Below, in pieces: positions 17,083 through 25,744 of a stretch of DNA of 64,000 bases. The stretch comes from Halorubrum sp. 2020YC2 (GTDB lineage Archaea > Halobacteriota > Halobacteria > Halobacteriales > Haloferacaceae), in the NCBI RefSeq assembly GCF_018623055.1, contig NZ_CP076019.1, positions 2,356,001 through 2,420,000 of the forward strand. Reading direction: 5' to 3'. Position 1 is the stretch's first letter. The number at the start of each line of letters is the position of its first letter. The translations under genes and the position numbers were made by a program. Under the pieces are notes generated by a model. That model saw only the letters and a list, made by a program, of their open reading frames with translations. It did no database searches and was not told the DNA's origin.

Positions 17083-18201
17083 ATGGCCGCGACGGACCGA
17101 CTCCGGACCGCGCTCGACCGGCTGGAGCCGCCGCCGCGCGCGGTGGACTGGTCGCTGTTCGCGTTCGTCGCCGCCGAGGCGGCCACCGGGCTGGTCTCCT
17201 TTACCGTCGGCGTCCCCGAGGGGTGGCCGCTGTTCTGGCTCCACCGCGCGCTCGGCGTCGGGGTCGTCGTGCTGCTCGCGTGGAAGCTCTCCCGGGTCCG
17301 CCGCCGGCTCACCGACCCGACCCTGTGGCGACGGTCGACCGCGCTCTCCGTCCTGACGCTGGTCGCCGCCGTCGGCGCGCTCGCGACCGGCGTCGCGTGG
17401 GTGTTCGGTCTCGACGTGCGGCTCTCGTACTGGACCCTGCTGTCCGTCCACGTCGGCTTCGGCCTCGCCCTCGTCCCGCTCGTCGCCGCGCACGCGGCGA
17501 CCCGCTTCCGGCTCCCGCGCCGCGTCGACTTCGAGCGCCGGCGGACCGCCGTCCGCTACTTCGCGCTGCTGGCGGCCGGCGGCGCGACCTACCGGCTCCA
17601 GCAGGGGGTCAACGACGCGCTCGACACCGCCGGCGCCGACCGCCGGTTCACCGGCTCGCAGCCCCGCGAGGGCGCGGGCAACGGCGCCTTCCCGATAACC
17701 TCGTGGGTCGCGGACGACCCCGATCCGATCGACCGCGACGGCTACCGGTTGGCGGTCGAGGGGCTGGTGAGCGACCCCGTCGAACTGACCGCGGCGGACC
17801 TCGCGGCCGGCCACGAGACGGAGGCGCTGCTCGACTGTACGAGCGGCTGGTACACGGTTCAAGAGTGGAGCGGGGTCCGAGTCGGCGACCTGCTGGACGC
17901 GGCCGGCGGGCCGGAGGCGGCCGCCGGCGACGAGGAGGCGACCGACCGCGAGCCCGCCTACGTCCGGTTCACCTCCGTCACCGGCTACCGCTGGAGCCTC
18001 CCGCTGGCGGAGGCCGAGGACGCCCTGCTCGCCACGCACGTCGGCGGCGAGCGACTGAGCCACGGGCACGGTGCGCCGGCCCGGCTGGTGGCGCCCGACC
18101 GACGCGGGTTCCAGTGGGTGAAATGGGTGACGCGGGTGGAAGTCAGGTCGGAGTACGACCTCGGGCAGTGGGTGGTGACGCTGGTGAGCGGGTTCGACTG
18201 A
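17083..18201 (+). CDS. Membrane-anchored molybdopterin oxidoreductase (sulfite-oxidase fold), first copy
   Basis: A 372-aa protein with an N-terminal membrane part and a C-terminal sulfite-oxidase-type molybdopterin domain. Residues 22-142 hold about four helices with H54, H123 and H137 in positions that could ligate haem b. The catalytic domain starts near 200; C252 in LLDCTSGW is the expected molybdenum-ligating cysteine, followed by GVRVGDLLDAAG and SHGHGAPARLVAPDRRG. The domain layout suggests a YedY-like reductase fused to its membrane cytochrome-like partner. No Tat signal is visible, so which face of the membrane holds the catalytic domain is unclear. A second protein of the same fold is at 28688. 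Confidence 0.8.
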   Translation: MAATDRLRTALDRLEPPPRAVDWSLFAFVAAEAATGLVSFTVGVPEGWPLFWLHRALGVGVVVLLAWKLSRVRRRLTDPTLWRRSTALSVLTLVAAVGALATGVAWVFGLDVRLSYWTLLSVHVGFGLALVPLVAAHAATRFRLPRRVDFERRRTAVRYFALLAAGGATYRLQQGVNDALDTAGADRRFTGSQPREGAGNGAFPITSWVADDPDPIDRDGYRLAVEGLVSDPVELTAADLAAGHETEALLDCTSGWYTVQEWSGVRVGDLLDAAGGPEAAAGDEEATDREPAYVRFTSVTGYRWSLPLAEAEDALLATHVGGERLSHGHGAPARLVAPDRRGFQWVKWVTRVEVRSEYDLGQWVVTLVSGFD

Positions 18202-18207
18202 ACCCCC

Positions 18208-18600
18208 TCAGACGAAATCGACCTCGAGAGCGTCACGAATCCCATCGACGCTGAAGTCGGTGTCCGACACGGCGAGCCGTTCGTCCTGTGCGACGGCGGC
18301 CCCCGCGATGAAAGCGTCACGGGCCGCGAGGGGATCTCCCTGATCACGGAGCGCATCCTGAAGCACCGCCGCTTCGCGAGCGACCGCCGCCGAGGTGTCG
18401 ATCACATCTATCCAGTCCAGCGCCTCGTCGACCGCGCCGAGGTCCGTCGATCCCGTCTTGAACACCTCTCCTTGATACACTTCGAACAGCACGAGCGGCG
18501 GAGCGACCGCACGCTCGTCGGCGTGAGACTCGACATATTCGACGGCGGGGGATCGTCCGGCGAGGTAATCGATGAGGACGCTACTGTCGTACAGTGTCAC
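18208..18600 (-). CDS. vapC: VapC-type PIN-domain toxin
   Basis: A 130-aa PIN-domain ribonuclease. The acidic residues expected to bind magnesium are present: D5 in LYDSSVLIDYL, E40 in LVLFEVYQGE, D95 in AARDAFIAG and D113/D115 in VSDTDF. VapC toxins cut tRNA or rRNA when not held by VapB. The GTG start at 18600 overlaps the vapB stop codon (GTGA), so the two are translationally coupled; an upstream in-frame extension exists but lies inside vapB. The pair is convergent with the molybdopterin gene. Confidence 0.88.
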   Translation of the reverse strand: MTLYDSSVLIDYLAGRSPAVEYVESHADERAVAPPLVLFEVYQGEVFKTGSTDLGAVDEALDWIDVIDTSAAVAREAAVLQDALRDQGDPLAARDAFIAGAAVAQDERLAVSDTDFSVDGIRDALEVDFV

Positions 18601-18809
18601 CGCGAGTCGACCCCGCGTTTCATCTCCCGGCGTTTCTCTCGGGCGCGCTCCGGCGCGTCGGTTCCCTCCCACAGACCGGCCCCGGACCGCATATCCTCGC
18701 GGCGCTCGCGAAGCAACCGCGTCAGCAGGTCGTCGAAGGTCTCGTCGTCGCCTTTCAGCGACGCGAGTGCGGCGTGTGTCTCCTCGTCGACGCGGATGCT
18801 CTTGCTCAT
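18597..18809 (-). CDS. vapB: VapB-type antitoxin
   Basis: A 70-aa antitoxin. The first 35 residues (MSKSIRVDEETHAALASLK onward) look like the short DNA-binding fold of haloarchaeal VapB proteins; the rest is a charged helix rich in R, E and K that would wrap the toxin. It precedes vapC with a four-base overlap, and the promoter just upstream has a direct repeat that is a plausible binding site for the VapBC complex. Confidence 0.82.
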   Translation of the reverse strand: MSKSIRVDEETHAALASLKGDDETFDDLLTRLLRERREDMRSGAGLWEGTDAPERAREKRREMKRGVDSR

Positions 18810-18815
18810 ATCTGC

Positions 18816-18842
18816 TCGTATACTACCTCGTATACAATATCC
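18816..18842 (-). promoter_or_regulatory. vapBC promoter with a repeated GTATACGA box (candidate operator)
   Basis: In mRNA sense the region reads two copies of GTATACGA, 12 bases apart (18835-18828 and 18823-18816), each containing the palindrome GTATAC. The second box ends seven bases before the vapB ATG at 18809, so the boxes overlap the likely TATA element and transcription start. This is the expected place for autorepression by VapBC. The repeats are seen; the regulation is inferred. Confidence 0.5.
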
Positions 18843-18878
18843 TTTCGCCGCCGTTGCCGTTCGTACCGTCGATCAAGG

Positions 18879-21359
18879 CTATTCGTACTCGCTCCCGACG
18901 ACCTCGCGGATGCGCTCCGCGGTCACCGGGCCGACGCCGTCGACCTCCAGGAGGTCGTCCTCGGGCGCGGTCATCACGGCCTCGACGGTGCCGAAGTGTT
19001 CCAGCAGGGTGCGTGCCGTGACCGGGCCGATGTCCGCGATGGCGGAGACGACGTACTCCTGCTGTTCCGCGCGGGTCTTCGTCGTCTTCTCGCCGTGGAC
19101 GCTCACCTCGCGGTCGCGCGTCTCCTGCTCCCGTTTCGCGACCGTCGCGAGCAGTTCGGTGGTGTCCTCCTCGCCCTCGGTCCGGAGCACGCTCACGTCG
19201 AAGTCGACCGCGAGCGACGCGAGCGCGCCGCGGATCGCGTTCGGGTCGATGTCGCGCTGGCCGTAGAGATTCGTCCCCTCGACGACCATCACGGGGCGGG
19301 CGTAGGCGCGCGAGAGCTCGCCCACCTGCTCGAACATCGAGCGGTCGGCGTCGAGCATCGAGTCGACGAAGTCGGCCGCGGACTTGCGCTCGACGGCCAC
19401 GCGGTCGGAGAGCACGTAGTCGCCGACCGCGAGCGTCTCCAGCCGGGTGACGAGGCCGTCGCGCGTCGAGAGGTCCTTCGCGATGGAGGAGTCGAGCTCG
19501 CGCTGGTCGACGACGACCTCGACGCCCTCGTCGACGCCCGCGGTCGCGACGACGGCGTCGTCGCCGGCCGCCGCGTCCTCGTCGGTTTCGTCGGCCTCCG
19601 TCCCCTCGCTTTTCGCCTCGTCCCCGCCGGATCGGGCCTCCGCCGCGAAGTCGGTGAGTCCGGCGTCCCCGTCCTCGCTAGCCCCGTCGTCCTCTTCGTC
19701 GCTGTCCTCGTCGAGCGCCTCCGCGCCGGCGTCGACCTCGGCGTCCGCGTCACTCCCGTCTTCGGACCCCCCGCCGAACGCGTCGAGGCCGGCCTGTCCG
19801 TCGTCGCCGACGGTCTCCTCGATGTCGTCGGTGGCCTCCTTCAGCTCGGCCAGTTGGCTGGCCATCTTCTTCTCGCGGCGCCGCGAGATCCAGAAGAACG
19901 CCTCGTCGCGGGTGTCCTCGGCCATCAGGACGACGACCTTCCCCTCCGCCTGCCGGCCGGTCCGGCCCTTGCGCTGGATCGAGCGGATCGCGGTCGGGAC
20001 CGGTTCGTAGAAGCAGACGAGGTCGACCTCGGGGACGTCGAGCCCCTCCTCGGCGACCGACGTGGAGACGAGCACCTCGAACTCGCCCGACTTGAACTCG
20101 TCGAGCGCCTCCTGCTGCTGCTTCTGCGTCATCCCGTCGGAGCCCTCCTTGTCGCCCTGTCCGACGAATTTCCGTACGTCGAAGCTGGCGGAGAGGAACT
20201 CCACGAGCGCCTCGGCGGTGTCGCGCGACTCCGTGAAGAGGATGGCGCGCTCGCCCTCGTTGATACCGAGGGTTTCGGCCAAGAGGATCCGGGCCTTCGA
20301 GAACTTCGGGTGGAGCCCGTCGAACGACTCCGCCTTCCGCATCGCCTCGCGAACCTTGGGGTCCGCGACCATGCGCTGGCTCGCCTTCGACGCGCCCGAC
20401 GAGCGGGCGGCCTCGCGCTGGCGCTCGAAGTAGCGCCGGACGGACTCGACCGACTGGGTCTCGACCAGTTCGGTCGCGCGCCGGAGCTTCATCACCTCGG
20501 CGTGGGTGCTCATTCCCTTGTACCCGTCCGACTGGTCGTTGTCCATCATCTGCTTCAGCTGCCCCCGCATCTTGTTGAGGTCCTTCTGTGACAGGTCCGG
20601 GTTCGTCGTGTTCGTCACCCCCAGCCGTTTCAGCTTCTCTAACCGGTCGGTGATCACCTCGTTGAGCGCGTCGCGGATGTCTAAGACCTCGTCGGGGAGC
20701 GTCACCTGCTCCCACTGCACGTCGGTGTCGTGGGTGTACTCGTCGACGTCGGCGTCCTCCTCGGTCATCACCTCGACGTTCACGAGTCCGAGGTTCTCAC
20801 AGACCGTCTCGATCTCCTCGGTGTCGCCGCCGGGCGAGGCGGACATGCCGGTGACGAGCGGGTCGGCCGCGTCGGCGTGGTAGCGCTCCGCGATGTAGAC
20901 GTACGCGTAGTCGCCGGTAGCGCGGTGACACTCGTCGAAGGTGAGGTGGGTCACGTCGCGCAGCGAGATCCGGTTGCCGACGAGGTCGTTCTCGACGACC
21001 TGCGGGGTCGCGATCACGATCCGGGCGTCCTCGAACAGCGCGGCGCGGTCGTCGGGCTTCACGTCGCCGGTGAACACGACTATCTCGTCGTCCGGAACCG
21101 AGAGCGCCTCGCGGTAGAAGTCAGCGTGCTGCTGGACGAGGGGCTTGGTGGGGGCCAAAAACAGGGCCTTCCCGCCCGCCTCGTGGAGGCGCTCGGCGGT
21201 GACGAGCAGGCTGACCGTCGTCTTGCCGAGGCCGGTCGGCAGACAGACGAGGGTGTGTTCGTCGGCCGCGGCGTCGGCCAGCTGGAGCTGGTAGCGGCGT
21301 CGCTGGAGGAAGTCGTCGACGAGCAGGGGTCTGTCGATCCCGGCGGCCTCGGTCGCCAT
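18879..21359 (-). CDS. hef: Hef helicase/nuclease (XPF/FANCM family)
   Basis: An 826-aa archaeal Hef, which unwinds and cuts stalled or branched replication forks. The SF2 helicase part has motif I PTGLGKTT at 41-48 and motif II DECH at 142-145; motif VI is the QRKGRTGRQ block. An acidic linker (about 530-610), typical of haloarchaea, separates it from the ERCC4 nuclease domain with GDYVLSDR from 646 and catalytic ERK at 657-659, followed by a C-terminal double helix-hairpin-helix DNA-binding domain (about 770-825, IADIGPVTAR and VDGVGPVTAE). All active-site motifs are intact. In Haloferax, hef becomes essential when Holliday-junction resolvase is lost. Confidence 0.95.
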   Translation of the reverse strand: MATEAAGIDRPLLVDDFLQRRRYQLQLADAAADEHTLVCLPTGLGKTTVSLLVTAERLHEAGGKALFLAPTKPLVQQHADFYREALSVPDDEIVVFTGDVKPDDRAALFEDARIVIATPQVVENDLVGNRISLRDVTHLTFDECHRATGDYAYVYIAERYHADAADPLVTGMSASPGGDTEEIETVCENLGLVNVEVMTEEDADVDEYTHDTDVQWEQVTLPDEVLDIRDALNEVITDRLEKLKRLGVTNTTNPDLSQKDLNKMRGQLKQMMDNDQSDGYKGMSTHAEVMKLRRATELVETQSVESVRRYFERQREAARSSGASKASQRMVADPKVREAMRKAESFDGLHPKFSKARILLAETLGINEGERAILFTESRDTAEALVEFLSASFDVRKFVGQGDKEGSDGMTQKQQQEALDEFKSGEFEVLVSTSVAEEGLDVPEVDLVCFYEPVPTAIRSIQRKGRTGRQAEGKVVVLMAEDTRDEAFFWISRRREKKMASQLAELKEATDDIEETVGDDGQAGLDAFGGGSEDGSDADAEVDAGAEALDEDSDEEDDGASEDGDAGLTDFAAEARSGGDEAKSEGTEADETDEDAAAGDDAVVATAGVDEGVEVVVDQRELDSSIAKDLSTRDGLVTRLETLAVGDYVLSDRVAVERKSAADFVDSMLDADRSMFEQVGELSRAYARPVMVVEGTNLYGQRDIDPNAIRGALASLAVDFDVSVLRTEGEEDTTELLATVAKREQETRDREVSVHGEKTTKTRAEQQEYVVSAIADIGPVTARTLLEHFGTVEAVMTAPEDDLLEVDGVGPVTAERIREVVGSEYE

Positions 21360-21411
21360 CGGCGGTGCTTCGCCGCCGTCGGCCTAAAGCCTTCGCGAAG
21401 CGGGGTGAAAG

Positions 21412-21516
21412 TTATCCGTCTGTTGAGCGCTCCTCTCGGAGCTCTTCGGGGACGTCCTCGTCGACCAGCTGCGCCCACTCCGCCAGCCGGTCGCCGGATC
21501 TGCTTTGCGTGCTCAT
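21412..21516 (-). CDS. Possible 34-aa small protein upstream of hef
   Basis: A short frame encodes 34 residues beginning MSTQSRSGDRLAEWAQLVDE and ending REERSTDG, with a balanced, acidic, helix-forming composition like a real haloarchaeal protein. It ends 52 bases before the hef start on the same strand. AT-rich promoter-like stretches (ttaaat, gttaata) lie 30-60 bases upstream of its ATG at 21516. It could be a small co-transcribed protein or a leader peptide. I recognise no family. Confidence 0.4.
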   Translation of the reverse strand: MSTQSRSGDRLAEWAQLVDEDVPEELREERSTDG

Positions 21517-21690
21517 CAAGCGACGGATCTCCGTGACGCGTATTAACATTTACCCTGATTCTGCACGATTTAACATCGGTCGGCCGGCTCCGGCGTCGCC
21601 CCGGCGTCGGAGCGCGCGCTGCGGCGACACGCAGCGCCCCCGTCCGGCCCGACTCGCACGCCTTTTACCGCTCACGCGCCTCTGGCCGGC

Positions 21691-22158
21691 ATGAGCAAAC
21701 TCGACGAGTTCCTCGCGGGCGAGCGGCTCGACGACGTGGTCTTCTACGTGAGCGACGCGTACCTCGACGACGACTCCCGGCTCCGGAGCGTGGGCACCGA
21801 GACCGACGGCGGCGTCCGGCTGATCCTCGACGGCGAGACCGGCCGCTCCGCGTTCCAGGCGGGCACGGGCATGGGCGCGATGGAGTTCGCTAAGACGGCG
21901 ATGGGCGCCGACGGCGAGATCGCGCGCACCCTCGACGACGGGGTGTGCCCGTTCGCGAGCGACGGCGACGGGGGGGACGCGGGCGAGGGCCCCGACGGCG
22001 ACCACGGGATCCGGTTCGTCTTCGCGTTCGCGGAGGCGCAAAACGAGGAGGTCGGCGGGCTCTACGCCGAGGGCGACGTGGTCCACGCGTACGCCCACTG
22101 TACCTGCGGCGAGAGCTACTCGCACAAGTGGGTCATCGGCGACCGCGACGGCGAATAA
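21691..22158 (+). CDS. Haloarchaeal protein of unknown function (DUF5807-like)
   Basis: A 155-aa acidic protein starting MSKLDEFLAGERLDDVVFYV, with alternating strands and helices and no membrane segment. Near the C-terminus HCTCGESYSHKWVIGD gives a CxC pair and a histidine that may bind metal. I recall the family number as DUF5807, from memory. It lies between hef (divergent) and the acyl-CoA ligase (convergent), with a conventional ATG at 21691. Confidence 0.75.
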   Translation: MSKLDEFLAGERLDDVVFYVSDAYLDDDSRLRSVGTETDGGVRLILDGETGRSAFQAGTGMGAMEFAKTAMGADGEIARTLDDGVCPFASDGDGGDAGEGPDGDHGIRFVFAFAEAQNEEVGGLYAEGDVVHAYAHCTCGESYSHKWVIGDRDGE

Positions 22159-22207
22159 GATCGGCGGCGACCGCGACGGCGAAACGACGGCGGCGCTCTG
22201 TTCGGCG

Positions 22208-23860
22208 CTACTCCTCTTCGGGCGCGTCGTCTTCCGGCACCGCCCCATCGACGAGCGACTGGTCGCCGTACTGCTCGCGGAGGTCCTTCTTCGAGAACTT
22301 CCCGGTGGCGGTCTTGGGCACCTCGTCGATGAACTCCACCGCGTCCGGCACCCACCACTTGGGGTACTCGTCGCGGAGGCCGGTCTCGATCCGCTCGACG
22401 ATCTCCTCGCGGTCGACGCCGTCGGCCACGACGACGAACGCGACGGGGCGCTCCTGCCAGCGCTCGTGGGGGACGCCGACGACGGCCGCCTCGCTGACGC
22501 CGTCGTAGGCCATGATCGCGTTCTCCAACTCGACGCTGGAGATCCACTCGCCGCCGGACTTGATCACGTCTTTCGTGCGGTCGACGAGCTGCATGTAGCC
22601 GTCCTCGTCGACGGTGACCACGTCGCCGGTCTTCAGCCAGCCGTCGACGAACTCCTCCTCGTTGGCCTCGGGGCGCTTGAAGTACTCCTTCGTGACCCAC
22701 GGGCCGCGGATCCGGAGCTCTCCGAAGTCCTCGCCGTTCCACGGCACCTCCTCGCCGTCCTCGTCGATGACCTCGAACTCCAGGCCGGGGGCGACGAGCC
22801 CCTGCTTCGAGCGCTTGTTCACCTGCGTGTCGTAGTCAGCGTCGCGCAGGTCGTCTTTCAGGTGCGAGACGGTGCCGATGGGCGACAGCTCCGTCATCCC
22901 CCACGCGTGGAGCACCTCCACGTCGCGCTCGTCGTACCACTCGACCAGCGCCTTCGGCGCGGCCGCGCCGCCGATGATCACGGTGTCGAGCGTCGAGAGG
23001 TCGACGTCGTTGCCCTCCTCGATGTACTCGCGCACGCCGAGCCACACCGTCGGGACGCCCGCGGAGACGGTCACGCCCTCCTCCTCGATCAGCGCCGCGA
23101 GGTCCGCCGGGTCCGGCGAGGGACCGGGGTAGACGTGTTTCGCGCCCGCGGCGGCCGCGGTGAACGGCATCCCCCACGCGTTGACGTGGAACATGGGGAC
23201 GACGGGCATCACCACGTCGGAGTCCTCCATCGGGATCCCCTGCGGCGTCTGGGAGGCCATCGTGTGGCTCCACAGCATCGACTGGGTGTACTCGACGCCC
23301 TTCGGCTTCCCCGTCGTGCCGGAGGTGTAACAGAGGCCGGCGGGCTGGTCGCCGTCGAGGTCGGGCCAGTCGTACTCCGTCGAATGGTCCGCGATGAACT
23401 CCTCGTAAGCGGGGGCGTCGAGCGCGTCGATCCCCTCGGAGCCCATGGCGACGAAGTCGACGCCGTCGAACTCCTCGGCGCCCTCCGCGGCGCCCGCGAT
23501 CTTCTCGGCCAGCGACGGGTCGACGAAGATGATCTCGTCGTCGGCGTCGTCGACGATGTACCGGATGTGCTCGTCGGGCAGCAGCGGGTTGATCGTGTGG
23601 AGCTGCGCGCCCGTGTTCGGGACGCCGAAGTACGTCTCGAAGTGACGGGTGTTGTTCCAGCAGAACGTCGCGACGCGGTCGCCGCGCTCGATCCCGTGGT
23701 CGTCCAAGGCGTTCGCGAGCCGGGCCGTCCGGTCGGCGTACTCGGCGTAGGTGTGCCGCGTGCGCCCCTCGTGGGTGCGCGAGACGATCTCGGTGTCCGG
23801 GTACAGTCGCTCCGCGCGCCACATGAACGGTCGCAGGGTCTGAGCGTGTCCGCCTGGCAT
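22208..23860 (-). CDS. Acyl-CoA synthetase (medium/long-chain fatty-acid-CoA ligase family)
   Basis: A 550-aa AMP-forming ligase that activates a carboxylic acid to its CoA thioester. The ATP loop YTSGTTGKPKGV is at 178-189, the adenylation block WGMTELSP in the middle, and the C-terminal catalytic lysine region PKTATGKFSKKDL near 515-528. The size and layout match the haloarchaeal AlkK/FadD group, but the chain length of the substrate is not readable. I used the ATG at 23860 (MPGGHAQTLRPFMW) because it follows a GAGAGGT-like ribosome-binding site; a start three codons upstream is also possible. Structured repeat copy B lies immediately upstream. Confidence 0.87.
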   Translation of the reverse strand: MPGGHAQTLRPFMWRAERLYPDTEIVSRTHEGRTRHTYAEYADRTARLANALDDHGIERGDRVATFCWNNTRHFETYFGVPNTGAQLHTINPLLPDEHIRYIVDDADDEIIFVDPSLAEKIAGAAEGAEEFDGVDFVAMGSEGIDALDAPAYEEFIADHSTEYDWPDLDGDQPAGLCYTSGTTGKPKGVEYTQSMLWSHTMASQTPQGIPMEDSDVVMPVVPMFHVNAWGMPFTAAAAGAKHVYPGPSPDPADLAALIEEEGVTVSAGVPTVWLGVREYIEEGNDVDLSTLDTVIIGGAAAPKALVEWYDERDVEVLHAWGMTELSPIGTVSHLKDDLRDADYDTQVNKRSKQGLVAPGLEFEVIDEDGEEVPWNGEDFGELRIRGPWVTKEYFKRPEANEEEFVDGWLKTGDVVTVDEDGYMQLVDRTKDVIKSGGEWISSVELENAIMAYDGVSEAAVVGVPHERWQERPVAFVVVADGVDREEIVERIETGLRDEYPKWWVPDAVEFIDEVPKTATGKFSKKDLREQYGDQSLVDGAVPEDDAPEEE

Positions 23861-23962
23861 ACCTCTCACACGACGAGGTCGGGAACTATGAACGTTATCA
23901 TGATTGATCGTGATTATGTGATACGGGGATCCCGAGAACGCCCGTTCCGCCTCGACCGCTCA

Positions 23963-24430
23963 GTTATAACTGGCTGAGTGCGGATCGCCGGTAAGCGCCT
24001 CCGAAATCCCGGCTGCTCGCTTATAAATAGACGCTCGACGCGAACGCCGCCGAAGCCCCAGCCGCTCGGCCGTACGATGGTAGCTCTTATAAATAGACGC
24101 TCGACACGAACACCGCCGAAGCCCCAGCCGGGAGGCGGGCGCACGCTCGCCGCGCTCCTCGGTCGCTCACTTCGTTCGCTCCCTGCGGTGCTCGCGTCGC
24201 CTGCGCCCGCCTCCCGGCTGCCCCTTCGAGTCCCGCCCCGCACCGCACAGCACCTCACGCCTCCCCAGCCTCGTCGGCCGGTCTCCGCTTCGCTCCGACC
24301 GGCCGACTCCAGCGAGGGACCGAAGGTCCCTCTGGCAGCCGGCGCGTAGCGCCGGCGACCTCGCGCGGTGCCGTTCGCGGCCGCCGGAGGCGGTCGCTCA
24401 CGGGCACGCGCCACCGCACAGAAACTATTT
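23963..24430. repeat. Dispersed structured non-coding repeat, copy B
   Basis: Fills the 580-base gap between the acyl-CoA ligase start and the metX end; no credible gene is present. Three TATA-bearing units start at 23963 (degenerate), 24020 and 24086, the last two each followed by cgccgaagccccagccg. Stem 1 pairs 24125-24143 with 24202-24220 (19 bp, perfect). Stem 2 pairs 24273-24283 with 24297-24307 (11 bp, perfect). A double-hairpin cassette at 24312-24359 follows, then a stem 3 with one bulge whose right arm lies in ggcacgcgcc near 24402-24413. It ends AT-rich (ctatttaaaag, about 24425). The unit-to-body order runs along the plus strand, as in copies A and C. Confidence 0.82.
24312..24359 (+). 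repeat. 48-bp double-hairpin cassette, forward in copy B
   Basis: Two perfect hairpins sit side by side: GAGGGACC-gaa-GGTCCCTC and GCCGGCGC-gta-GCGCCGGC. The reverse complement of 51534-51581 in copy C matches this stretch at 46 of 48 positions, so the cassette is inverted between the two copies. Copy A lacks it. Confidence 0.8.
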
Positions 24431-24441
24431 AAAAGAAACAG

Positions 24442-25740
24442 TTATCCCCGAAACAGGCTCGCGTGGACCGGTGCGTGGTCGGAATTCGGTCGGGGGTCGT
24501 CGCCGTCGTCGTCGCCCTCGTCGGAGACGGCGCGGCCGTCGACGCCGTCCGTGAGGAAGTCTCGGACCGGCGGACCGACGTGTTCCGGCTCGACGAGGAA
24601 CGCGTCGTGGCCGTGGTCGGAGTCGACGACGTGGTGCGCGACCGGCACGTCGACCTCGCGGAAGGCGTCCGCGAGCGACGCGGACTGCTCGACGGTGAAG
24701 TGCCAGTCGGCGGTGAAGCTCACGAGGAGGGCCTCGCCCTCGAAGGCGGCGAGCGCGTCGGCGTCGGCGCCGTGTCCCGCGGCGAGGTCGTACTCGTCCA
24801 TCGCGCGCGTCAGGTAGAGGTAGCTGTTCGCGTCGAAGCGGTCGCCAAAGCCCTCCGCCTGGTAGTCGAGGTACGACTCCACCTCGCGGTACGGGAAGAA
24901 GCCGGCCGTCGGCTCCGGCGGTAAGCCGAGGTCGCCGTCCTCGCGCGTGAGCGAGTCGCGGCCGGCCGACCGCCGCCCGAACTTGCGCTCCATCGACGCC
25001 TTCGAGAGGTACATGACGTGCCCGATCTGGCGGGCGATCGCGAGCCCCTCCGTCGGGTCCGGGCGGTCGTCGCCGTAGTAGTTCCCTTCGTTCCAGTCCG
25101 CGTCGGCGCGGATCGCGCGGCGGGCGACCGCGTCGAGCGCGAGACACTGCGCGTCGAGGCGCCCGGCGGTCGCGATGGCGACCACGCGGTCGACGTCGTC
25201 CGGGTAGCGCTTCGCCCACTCCAAGGCGTTCATCCCGCCGACGCTCCCGCCGACGACGGCGCGGAGCCGCCCCACGCCGAGGTGGTCGAGCAGGCGGCGC
25301 TGCGCGCGCGCCCAGTCCTCGACCTGGACCGGCGGGAACGCGGTCCCCCACCGGTCGTGGTCCGGCTCCTCGCGGAGGTCGAGGTCCGCGGGCCGCTCGC
25401 TGGCGGGACCGGTCGTCCCGTAACAGGAGCCGGGGACGTTCGCGCAGACGACGTAGTGCTCGGTCGTGTCGATGGCCTTCCCCGGGCCGACGACGTCGTC
25501 CCACCACGCGCGGGCCTGCCCGGCCTGTCCGGCTCCCGTCGTCTCCGCGTCGCGCTCCGGCTCCGGCGACCGCGCGACGTTCTGGCTCCCGGTGAGCGCG
25601 TGACAGATTAACACGACGTTGTCGCCGTCGAACTCGCCGTGGGTCTCGTAAGCCACCTCGAAGTCGGGGACGGACTGCCCGCACTCGAAGGTGAACTCCC
25701 CGAGCGAGGCGACGCCGTGGTCTGTCGGGACGGCGCTCAT
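24442..25740 (-). CDS. metX: Homoserine O-acetyltransferase
   Basis: A 432-aa alpha/beta-hydrolase that acetylates homoserine with acetyl-CoA, the first step in the direct-sulfhydrylation route to methionine. The nucleophile is S166 in [14 protein letters not shown]. The substrate block [12 protein letters not shown] at about 101-112 and the late [10 protein letters not shown] with the catalytic histidine are present. A haloarchaeal acidic tail follows. It starts 4 bases after the metY stop, so metY-metX is an operon on the minus strand. Some MetX enzymes use succinyl-CoA; the residues here do not let me exclude that. Confidence 0.9.
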   Translation of the reverse strand: MSAVPTDHGVASLGEFTFECGQSVPDFEVAYETHGEFDGDNVVLICHALTGSQNVARSPEPERDAETTGAGQAGQARAWWDDVVGPGKAIDTTEHYVVCANVPGSCYGTTGPASERPADLDLREEPDHDRWGTAFPPVQVEDWARAQRRLLDHLGVGRLRAVVGGSVGGMNALEWAKRYPDDVDRVVAIATAGRLDAQCLALDAVARRAIRADADWNEGNYYGDDRPDPTEGLAIARQIGHVMYLSKASMERKFGRRSAGRDSLTREDGDLGLPPEPTAGFFPYREVESYLDYQAEGFGDRFDANSYLYLTRAMDEYDLAAGHGADADALAAFEGEALLVSFTADWHFTVEQSASLADAFREVDVPVAHHVVDSDHGHDAFLVEPEHVGPPVRDFLTDGVDGRAVSDEGDDDGDDPRPNSDHAPVHASLFRG

Positions 25741-25744
25741 CGGT

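Noticed and set aside
15031-18069. A 1012-residue minus-strand frame running from the AstE-like gene upstream through other genes
   Set aside because: Only the part from 16068 down to 15031 matches a protein family; the rest is a shadow of the MBL-fold and molybdopterin genes.
24218-24240. tRNA T-loop-like sequence ccttcgagtcccgcccc just after stem 1 of the repeats
   Set aside because: The flanking arm does not pair to form a T stem, and there are no acceptor, D or anticodon arms around it. No tRNA gene was recognised in the window.
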